From positions 24,793,470 through 24,857,469 of the forward strand of contig OY282496.1 of the NCBI GenBank assembly GCA_958295605.1: DNA of 64,000 bases. The letters are read 5' to 3'. Made by a program: the position numbers and the translations under genes. Each line of letters starts with the position of its first letter. Within the stretch, counting starts at the first letter, position 1. Below are positions 51,288 to 62,690 of this stretch, in pieces. Below the pieces are notes generated by a model. That model did no database searches. It saw nothing but the letters and a program-made list of their open reading frames with translations, and was not told where the DNA came from. This DNA is from Ajuga chamaepitys. Lineage: Eukaryota; Streptophyta; Magnoliopsida; Lamiales; Lamiaceae.

Positions 51288-54200
51288 AAGTCTTCTATTT
51301 GACCCCAATTGACTTCTCGGATTCAACAGGTCTTCCGTTTGACCGAATTCGGCTTCACGGATCAACAAGTACCCCCAACTTGATCCGTTTGGTTTTTCAA
51401 CTCACTAACTACGCACAATGTGACTCAATTCGACTTCTGGGATCAACAAGCACCAACTATTTGACTCCGTTCGACTTCTCAGATCATTAAGTCTTCTATT
51501 TGACCCCAATTGACTTCTCGGATCAACAAGTCTTTCGTTTGACCGAATTCGGCTTCACGGATCAACAAGTAAACCCAACTGGATCCGTTTGGATTATCAA
51601 GTCACTTACTACGCACAATGTGACTCAATTCGACTTCTGGGATCAGCAAGCACCAACTATTTGACTCCGTTCGACTTCTCGGACCATTAAGTCTTCTATT
51701 TGACCCCAATTGACTTCTCGGATCAACAAGTCTTCCGTTTGACCGAATTCGGCTTCACGGATCAACAAGTACCCCCAACTTGATCCGTTTGGTTTTTCAA
51801 GTCACTAACTACGCACAATGTGACTCAATTCGACTTCTGGGATCAACAAGCACCAACTATTTGACTCCGTTCGACTTCACGGATCATTAAGTCTTGTATT
51901 CTATCCCAATTGACTTCTCGGATCAACAAGTCTTCCGTTTGACCGAATTCGGCTTCACGGATCAACAAGTACCCCCAACTTGATCTGTTTGATTTATCAA
52001 GTCACTAACTACGCACAATGTGACTCAATTCGACTTCTGGGGTCAACAAGCATCAACTATTTGACTCCGTTCGACTCCACAGATCATTAAGTCTTCTATT
52101 GTACCCCAATTGACTTCTCGGATCAACAAGTCTTCCGTTTGACCGAATTCGGCTTCACGGATCAACAAGTACCCCCAACTTGATCTGTTTGATTTATCAA
52201 GTCACTAACTACGCACAATGTGACTCAATTCGACTTCTGGGATCAACAAGCACCAACTATTTGACTCCGTTCGACTTCTCGGATCATTAAGTCTTCTATT
52301 TGACCCCAATTGACTTCTCGGATCAACAAGTCTTCCGTTTGACAGAATTCGGCTTCACGGATCAACAAGTAAACCCAACTTGATCCGTTTGGATTCTCAA
52401 GTCACTAACTACGCACAATGTGACTGAATTCGACTTCTGGGATCAGCAAGCACCAACTATTTGACTCCGTTCGACTTCTCGGATCATTAAGTCTTCTATT
52501 TGACCCCAATTGACTTCTCGGATCAACAAGTCTTCCGTTTAACCGAATTCGGCTTTACGGATCAACAAGTACCCCCAACTTGATCCGTTTGGTTTTTCAA
52601 CTCACTAACTACGCACAATGTGACTCAATTCGACTTCTGGGATCAGCAAGCACCAACTATTTGACTCCGTTCGACTTCTCGGATCATTAAGTCTTCTATT
52701 TGACCCCAATTGACTTCTCGGATCAACAAGTCTTCCGTTTGACCGAATTCGGCTTCACGGATCAACAAGTACCCCCAACTTGATCCGTTTGGTTTTTCAA
52801 GTCACTAACTACGCACAATGTGACTCAATTCGACTTCTGGGATCAGCAAGCACCAACTATTTGACTCCGTTCGACTTCACGGATCATTAAGTCTTCTATT
52901 TGACCCCAATTGACTTCTCGGATCACCAAGTCTTCCGTTTGACCGAATTCGGCTTCACGGATCAACAAGTACCCCCAACTTGATCCGTTTGGTTTTTCAA
53001 GTCACTAACTACGCACAATGTGACTCAATTCGACTTCTGGGATCAACAAGCACCAACTATTTGACTCCGTTAGACTTCACGGATCATTAAGTCTTCTATT
53101 GTACCCCAATTGACTTCTCGGATCAACAAGTCTTCCGTTTGACCGAATTCGGCTTCACGGATCAACAAGTACCCCCAACTTGATCGGTTTAATTTATCAA
53201 GTCACTAACTACGCACAATGTGACTCAATTCGACCTCTGGGATCAACAAGCACCAACTATTTGACTCCGTTCGACTTCTCGGATCATTAAGTCTTCTATT
53301 TGACCCCAATTGACTTCTCGGATCAACAAGTCTTTCGTTTGACCGAATTCGGCTTCACAGATCAACAAGTACCCCCAACTTGATCCGTTTGGTTTATCAA
53401 GTCACTAACTACGCACAATGTGACTCAATTCGACTTCTGGGATCAGCAAGCACCAACTATTTGACTCCGTTCGACTTCTCAGATCATTAAGTCTTCTATT
53501 TGACCCCAATTGACTTCTCGGATCAACAAGTCTTTCGTTTGACCGAATTCGGCTTCACGGATCAACAAGTAAACCCAACTTGATCCCTTTGGATTATCAA
53601 GTCACTAACTACGCACAATGTGACTCAATACGGCTTATGGGATAAACAAGCACCAACTATTTGACTCCGTTGGACTTCACGGATCATTAAGTCTTCTATT
53701 GTACCCCAATTGACTTCTCGGATCAACAAGTCTTCCGTTTGACCGAATTCGGCTTCGCGGATCAACAAGTACCCCCAACTTGATCTGTTTGATTTATCAA
53801 GTCACTAACTACGCACAATGTGACTCAATTCGACGTCTGGGATCAACAAGCACCAACTATTTGACTCCGTTCGACTTCTCAGATCATTAAGTCTTCTAGT
53901 TGACCCCAATTGACTTCTCGGATCAACAAGTCTTCCGTTTGACTGAATTCGGCTTCACGGATCAACAAGTACCCCCAACTTGATCTGTTTGATTTATCAA
54001 GTCACTAACTACGCACAATGTGACTCAATTCGACTTCGGGGATCAACATGCACCAACTATTTGACTCCGTTCGACTCCACGGATGATTAAGTCTTCTATT
54101 GTACCCCAATTGACTTCTCAGATCAACAAGTCTTCCGTTTGACCGAATTCGGCTTCACGGATCAACAAGTACCCCCAACTTGATCTGTTTGATTTATCAA

Positions 54201-54488
54201 GTCACTAACTACGCACAATGTGACTCAATTCGACTTCTGGGATCAACAAGCACCAACTATTTGACTCCGTTCGACTTCTCAGATCATTAAGTCTTCTATT
54301 TGACCCCAATTGACTTCTCGGATCAACAAGTCTTTCGTTTGACCGGATTCGGCTTCACGGATCAACAAGTAAACCCAACTTGATCCGTTTGGATTATCAA
54401 GTCACTAACTACGCGCAATGTGACTCAATTCGGCTTCTGGGATAAACAAGCACCAACTATTTGACTCCGTTCGACTTCTCGGATCATT
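51288..54488 (+). repeat. HOR family B copy, 3201 bp (16-mer)
   Basis: This is a full copy matching 45686-48886 at a 5602-bp offset, with shared GGACCATT (51681) and CTCCACAGATC. Changes I noticed since the two separated include CGACCTCTGGG near 53232, GATCCCTTTGG near 53582 and CCGTTGGACTTC near 53667. Confidence 0.87.
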
Positions 54489-56089
54489 AAGTCTTCTATT
54501 TGACCCCAATTGACTTCTCGGATTCAAGAGGTATTCCGTTTGACCGAATTCGGCTTCACGGATCAACAAGTACCCCCAACTTGATCCGTTTGGTTTTTCA
54601 ACTCACTAACTACGCACAATGTGACTCAATTCGACTTCTGGGATCAACAAGCACCAACTATTTGACTCCGTTCGACTTCTCAGATCATTAAGTTTTCTAT
54701 TTGACCCCAATTGACTTCTCGGATCAACAAGTCTTTCGTTTGACCGAATTCGGCTTCACGGATCAACAAGTAAACCCAACTGGATCCGTTTGGATTATCA
54801 AGTCACTTACTACGCACAATGTGACTCAATTCGACTTCTGGGATCAGCAAGCACCAACTATTTGACTCCGTTCGACTTCTCGGATCATTAAGTCTTCTAT
54901 TTGACCCCAATTGACTTCTCGGATCAACAAGTCTTCCGTTTGACCGAATTCGGCTTCACGGATCAACAAGTACCCCCAACTTGATCCGTTTGGTTTTTCA
55001 AGTCACTAACTACGCACAATGTGACTCAATTCGACTTCTGGGATCAACAAGCACCAACTATTTGACTCCGTTCGACTTCACGGATCATTAAGTCTTGTAT
55101 TCTATCCCAATTGACTTCTCGGATCAACAAGTCTTCCGTTTGACCGAATTCGGCTTCACGGATCAACAAGTACCCCCAACTTGATCTGTTTGATTTATCA
55201 AGTCACTAACTACGCACAATGTGACTCAATTCGACTTCTGGGGTCAACAAGCATCAACTATTTGACTCCGTTCGACTCCACGGATCATTAAGTCTTCTAT
55301 TGTACCCCAATTGACTTCTCGGATCAACAAGTCTTCCGTTTGACCGAATTCGGCTTCACGGATCAACAAGTACCCCCAACTTGATCTGTTTGATTTATCA
55401 AGTCACTAACTACGCACAATGTGACTCAATTCGACTTCTGGGATCAACAAGCACCAACTATTTGACTCCGTTCGACTTCTCGGATCATTAAGTCTTCTAT
55501 TTGACCCCAATTGACTTCTCGGATCAACAAGTCTTCCGTTTGACAGAATTCGGCTTCACGGATCAACAAGTAAACCCAACTTGATCCGTTTGGATTCTCA
55601 AGTCACTAACTACGCACAATGTGACTGAATTCGACTTCTGGGATCAGCAAGCACCAACTATTTGACTCCGTTCGACTTCTCGGATCATTAAGTCTTCTAT
55701 TTGACCCCAATTGACTTCTCGGATCAACAAGTCTTCCGTTTAACCGAATTCGGCTTTACGGATCAACAAGTACCCCCAACTTGATCCGTTTAGTTTTTCA
55801 ACTCACTAACTACGCACAATGTGACTCAATTCGACTTCTGGGATCAGCAAGCACCAACTATTTGACTCCGTTCGACTTCTCGGATCATTAAGTCTTCTAT
55901 TTGACCCCAATTGACTTCTCGGATCAACAAGTCTTCCGTTTGACCGAATTCGGCTTCACGGATCAACAAGTACCCCCAACTTGATCCGTTTGGTTTTTCA
56001 AGTCACTAACTACGCACAATGTGACTCAATTCGACTTCTGGGATCAGCAAGCACCAACTATTTGACTCCGTTCGACTTCTCGGATCATT
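54489..56089 (+). repeat. HOR family B copy, shortened to 8 monomers (1601 bp)
   Basis: It opens with the GGATTCAAGAGGTATTCCG form of the 201-bp monomer, as does 48887. Monomers match that copy through TTGTATTCTATCCC (monomer at 55090), GACAGAATTC (55490) and TTTAACCG (55690). The copy then gives way to generic monomers and to another 201-bp monomer at 56090. The second half of the HOR is absent. Confidence 0.84.
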
Positions 56090-59000
56090 AAGTCTTCTAT
56101 TTGACCCCAATTGACTTCTCGGATTCAACAGGTCTTCCGTTTGACCGAATTCGGCTTCACGGATCAACAAGTACCCCCAACTTGATCCGTTTGGTTTTTC
56201 AACTCACTAACTACGCACAATGTGACTCAATTCGACTTCTGGGATCAGCAAGCACCAACTATTTGACTCCGTTCGACTTCTCGGATCATTAAGTCTTCTA
56301 TTTGACCCCAATTGACTTCTCGGATCAACAAGTCTTCCGTTTGACCGAATTCGGCTTCACGGATCAACAAGTACCCCCAACTTGATCCGTTTGGTTTATC
56401 AAGTCACTAACTACGCACAATGTGACTCAATTCGACTTCTGGGATCAGCAAGCACCAACTATTTGACTCCGTTCGACTTCTCGGATCATTAAGTCTTCTA
56501 TTTGACCCCAATTGACTTCTCAGATCAACAAGTCTTCCGTTTGACCGAATTCGGCTTCACGGATCAACAAGTACCCCCAACTTGATCCGTTTGGTTTTTC
56601 AAGTCACTAACTACGCACAATGTGACTCAATTCGACTTCTGGGATCAGCAAGCACCAACTATTTGACTCCGTTCGACTTCTCGGATCATTAAGTCTTCTA
56701 TTTGACCCCAATTGACTTCTCGGATCAACAAGTCTTCCGTTTGACCGAATTCGGCTTCACGGATCAACAAGTACCCCCAACTTGATCCGTTTGGTTTATC
56801 AAGTCACTAACTACGCACAATGTGACTCAATACGGCTTCTGGGATAAACAAGCACCAACTATTTGACTCCGTTCGACTTCTCGGATCATTAAGTCTTCTA
56901 TTTGACCCAATTGACTTCTCGGATCAACAAGTCTTCCGTTTGACCGAATTCGGCTTCACGGATCAACAAGTACCCCCAACTTGATCCGTTTGGTTTATCA
57001 AGTCACTAACTACGCAGAATGTGACTCAATTCGACTTCTGGGATCAACAAGCACCAACTATTTGACTCCGTTCGACTCCACGGATCATTAAGTCTTCTAT
57101 TGTACCCCAATTGACTTCTCGGATAACCAAGTCTTCCGTTTGACCGAATTCGGCTTCACGGATCAACAAGTACCCCCAACTTGATCTTATTGATTTATCA
57201 AGTCACTAACTACGCACAATGTGACTCAATTCGACTTCTGGGATCAACAAGCACCAACTATTTGACTCCGTTCGACTTCTCAGATCATTAAGTCTTCTAT
57301 TTGACCCCAATTGACTTCTCGGATCAACAAGTCTTTCGTTTGACCGAATTCGGCTTCACGGATCAACAAGTAAACCCAACTGGATCCGTTTGGATTATCA
57401 AGTCACTAACTACGCACAATGTGACTCAATTCGACTTTTGGGATCAGCAAGCACCAACTATTTGACTCCGTTCGACTTCTCGGATCATTAAGTCTTCTAT
57501 TTGACCCCAATTGACTTCTCGGATCAACAAGTCTTCCGTTTGACCGAATTCGGCTTCACGGATCAACAAGTACCCCCAACTTGATTCGTTTGGTTTTTCA
57601 AGTCACTAACTACGCACAATGTGACTCAATTCGACTTCTGGGATCAACAAGCACCAACTATTTGACTCCGTTCGACTTCACGGATCATTAAGTCTTCTAT
57701 TGTACCCCAATTGACTTTTCAGATCAACAAGTCTTCCGTTTGACCGAATTCGGCTTCACGGATCAACAAGTACCCCCAACTTGATCTGTTTGATTTATCA
57801 AGTCACTAACTACGCACAATGTGACTCAATTCGACTTCTGGGATCAACAAGCACCAACTATTTGACTCCGTTCGACTTCTCAGATCATTAAGTCTTCTAG
57901 TTGACCCCAATTGACTTCTCGGATCAACAAGTCTTCCGTTTGACTGAATTCGGCTTCACGGATCAACAAGTACCCCCAACTTGATCTGTTTGATTTATCA
58001 AGTCACTAACTACGCACAATGTGACTCAATTCGACTTCGGGGATCAACATGCACCAACTATTTGACTCCGTTCGACTCCACGGATGATTAAGTCTTCTAT
58101 TGTACCCCAATTGACTTCTTGGATCAACAAGTCTTCCGTTTGACCGAATTCGGCTTCACGGATCAACAAGTACCCCCAACTTGATCTGTTTGATTTATCA
58201 AGTCACTAACTACGCACAATGTGACTCAATTCGACTTCTGGGATCAACAAGCACCAACTATTTGACTCCGTTCGACTTCTCAGATCATTAAGTCTTCTAT
58301 TTGACCCCAATTGACTTCTCGGATCAACAAGTCTTTCGTTTGACCGAATTCGGCTTCACGGATCAACAAGTAAACCCAACTGGATCCGTTTGGATTATCA
58401 AGTCACTTACTACGCACAATGTGACTCAATTCGACTTCTGGGATCAGCAAGCACCAACTATTTGACTCCGTTCGACTTCTCGGATCATTAAGTCTTCTAT
58501 TTGACCCCAATTGACTTCTCGGATCAACAAGTCTTCCGTTTGACCGAATTCGGCTTCACGGATCAACAAGTACCCCCAACTTGATCCGTTTGGTTTTTCA
58601 AGTCACTAACTACGCACAATGTGACTCAATTCGACTTCTGGGATCAACAAGCACCAACTATTTGACTCCGTTCGACTTCACGGATCATTAAGTCTTGTAT
58701 TCTACCCCAATTGACTTCTCGGATCAACAAGTCTTCCGTTTGACCGAATTCGGCTTCACGGATCAACAAGTACCCCCAACTTGATCTGTTTGATTTATCA
58801 AGTCACTAACTACGCACAATGTGACTCAATTCGACTTCTGGGGTCAACAAGCACCAACTATTTGACTCCGTTCGACTCCACGGATCATTAAGTCTTCTAT
58901 TGTACCCCAATTGACTTCTCGGATCAACAAGTCTTCCGTTTGACCGAATTCGGCTTCACGGATCAACAAGTACCCCCAACATGATCTGTTTGATTTATCA

Positions 59001-62000
59001 AGTCACTAACTACGCACAATGTGACTCAATTCGACTTCTGGGATCAACAAGCACCAACTATTTGACTCTGTTCGACTTCTCAGATCATTAAGTGTTCTAT
59101 TTGACCCCAATTGACTTCTCGGATCAACAAGTCTTTCGTTTGACCGAATTCGGCTTCACGGATCAACAAGTAAACCCAACTTGATCCGTTTGGATTATCA
59201 AGTCACTAACTACGCACAATGTGACTCAATTCGACTTCTGGGATCAGCAAGCACCAACTATTTGACTCCGTTCGACTTCTCGGATCATTAAGTCTTCTAT
59301 TTGACCCCAATTGACTTCTCGGATCAACAAGTCTTCCGTTTGACCGAATTCGGCTTCACGGATCAACAAGTAAACCCAACTTGATCCGTTTGGATTCTCA
59401 AGTCACTAACTACCCACAATGTGACTGAATTCGACTTCTGGGATCAGCAAACACCAACTATTTGACTCCGTTCGACTTCTCGGATCATTAAGTCTTCTAT
59501 TTGACCCCAATTGACTTCTCGGATCAACAAGTCTTCCGTTTGACCGAATTCGGCTTCACGGATCAACAAGTACCCCCAACTTGATCCGTTTGATTTATCA
59601 AGTCACTAACTACGCACAATGTGACTCAATTCGACTTCTGGGATCAGCAAGCACCAACTATTTGACTCCGTTCGACTTCTCGGATCATTAAGTCTTCTAT
59701 TTGACCCCAATTGACTTCTCGGATCAACAAGTCTTCCGTTTGACCGAATTCGGCTTCACGGATCAACAAGTACCCCCAACTTGATCCGTTTGGTTTATCA
59801 AGTCACTAACTACGCACAATGTGACTCAATACGACTTCTGGGATAAACAAGCACCAACTATTTGACTCCGTTCGACTTCTCGGATCATTAAGTCTTCTAT
59901 TTGACCCCAATTGACTTCTCGGATCAACAAGTCTTCCGTTTGACCGAATTCGGCTTCACGGATCAACAAGTACCCCCAACATGATCCGTTTGGTTTATCA
60001 AGTCACTAACTACGCAGAAATGTGACTCAATTCGACTTCTGGGATCAACAAGCACCAACTATTTGACTCCGTTCGACTCCACGGATCATTAAGTCTTCTA
60101 TTGTACCCCAATTGACTTCTCGGATCAACAAGTCTTCCGTTTGACCGAATTCGGCTTCACGGATCAACAAGTACCCCCAACTTGATCTGTTTGATTTATC
60201 AAGTCACTAACTACGCACAATGTGACTCAATTCGACTTCTGGGATCAACAAGCACCAACTATTTGACTCCGTTCGACTTCTCAGATAATTAAGTCTTCTA
60301 TTTGACCCCAATTGACTTCTCGGATCAACAAGTCTTTCGTTTGACCGAATTCGGCTTGACGGATCAACAAGTCAACCCAACTGGACCCGTTTGGATTATC
60401 AAGTCACTAACTACGCACAATGTGACTCAATTCGACTTCTGGGATCAGCAAGCACCAACTATTTGACTCCGTTCGACTTCTCGGATCATTAAGTCTTCTA
60501 TTTGACCCCAATTGACTTCTCGGATCAACAAGTCTTCCGTTTGACCGAATTCGGCTTCACGGATCAACAAGTACCCCCAACTTGATTCGTTTGGTTTTTC
60601 AAGTCACTAACTACGCACAATGTGACTCAATTCGACTTCTGGGATCAACAAGCACCAACTATTTGACTCCGTTCGACTTCACGGATCATTAAGTCTTCTA
60701 TTGTACCCCAATTGACTTCTCAGATCAACAAGTCTTCCGTTTGACCGAATTCGGCTTCACGGATCAACAAGTACCCCCAACTTGATCTGTTTGATTTATC
60801 AAGTCACTAACTACGCACAATGTGACTCAATTCGACTTCTGGGATCAACAAGCACCAACTATTTGACTCCGTTCGACTCCACGGATCATTAAGTCTTCTA
60901 TTGTACCCCAATTGACTTCTCGGATAACCAAGTCTTCCGTTTGACCGAATTCGGCTTCACGGATCAACAAGTACCCCCAACTTGATCTGTTTGATTTATC
61001 AAGTCACTAACTACGCACAATGTGACTCAATTCGACTTCTGGGATCAACAAGCACAAACTATTTGACTCCGTTCGACTTCTCAGATCATTAAGTCTTCTA
61101 TTTGACCCCAATTGACTTCTCGGATCAACAAGTCTTTCGTTTGACCGAATTCGGCTTCACGGATCAACAAGTAAACCCAACTGGATCCGTTAGGATTATC
61201 AAGTCACTAACTACGCACAATGTGACTCAATTCGACTTCTGGGATCAGCAAGCACCAACTATTTGACTCCGTTCGACTTCTCGGATCATTAAGTCTTCTA
61301 TTTGACCCCAATTGACTTCTCGGATCAACAAGTCTTCCGTTTGACCGAATTCGGCTTCACGGATCAACAAGTAAACCCAACTTGATCCGTTTGGATTCTC
61401 AAGTCACTAACTACGCACAATGTGACTCAATTCGACTTCTGGGATCAACAAGCACCAACTATTTGACTCCGTTCGACTTCACGGATCATTAAGTCTTCTA
61501 TTGTACCCCAATTGACTTCTCGGATCAACAAGTCTTCCGTTTGACCGAATTCGGCTTCACGGATCAACAAGTACCCCCAACTTGATCTGTTTAATTTATC
61601 AAGTCACTAACTACGCACAATGTGACTCAATTCGACTTCTGGGATCAACAAGCACCAACTATTTGACTCCGTTCGACTTCTCGGATCATTAAGTCTTCTA
61701 TTTGACCCCAATTGACTTCTCGGATCAACAAGTCTTTCGTTTGACCGAATTCGGCTTCACAGATCAACAAGTACCCCCAACTTGATCCGTTTGGTTTATC
61801 AAGTCACTAACTACGCACAATGTGACTCAATTCGACTTCTGGGATCAGCAAGCACCAACTATTTGACTCCGTTCGACTTCTCAGATCATTAAGTCTTCTA
61901 TTTGACCCCAATTGACTTCTCGGATCAACAAGTCTTTCGTTTGACCGAATTCGGCTTCACGGATCAACAAGTAAACCCAACTTGATCCGTTTGGTTTTTC

Positions 62001-62690
62001 AAGTCACTAACTACGCACAATGTGACTCAATTCGACTTCTGGGATCAACAAGCACCAACTATTTGACTCCGTTCGACTTCACGGATCATTAAGTCTTCTA
62101 TTGTACCCCAATTGACTTCTCGGATCAACAAGTCTTCCGTTTGACCGAATTCGGCTTCGCGGATCAACAAGTACCCCCAACTTGATCTGTTTGATTTATC
62201 AAGTCACTAACTACGCACAATGTGACTCAATTCGACTTCGGGGATCAACATGCACCAACTATTTGACTCCGTTCGACTCCACGGATGATTAAGTCTTCTA
62301 TTGTACCCCAATTGACTTCTCAGATCAACAAGTCTTCCGTTTGACCGAATTCGGCTTCACGGATCAACAAGTACCCCCAACTTGATCTGTTTGATTTATC
62401 AAGTCACTAACTACGCACAATGTGACTCAATTCGACTTCTGGGATCAACAAGCACCAACTATTTGACTCCGTTCGACTTCTCAGATCATTAAGTCTTCTA
62501 TTTGACCCCAATTGACTTCTCGGATCAACAAGTCTTTCGTTTGACCGGATTCGGCTTCACGGATCAACAAGTAAACCCAACTTGATCCGTTTGGATTATC
62601 AAGTCACTAACTACGCGCAATGTGACTCAATTCGGCTTCTGGGATAAACAAGCACCAACTATTTGACTCCGTTCGACTTCTCGGATCATT
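56090..62690 (+). repeat. HOR family B, scrambled 33-monomer stretch
   Basis: Between two 201-bp monomers 6601 bp apart lie remnants of at least two HOR copies. The stretch at 57890-58890 has the TCTAGTTG, TTCGGGGATC, CACTTACTAC and TTGTATTCTA markers in HOR order but lacks the GGATTCGG and 201-bp monomers that normally sit between them. There are two private indels: ACCCAATT for ACCCCAATT in the 199-bp monomer at 56891, and GCAGAAATGTG in the 201-bp monomer at 59890. The pair TACGCAGAATG (57.0 kb) and TACGCAGAAATG (60.0 kb), about 3 kb apart, points to an older ~15-monomer duplication with later change. Confidence 0.8.
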
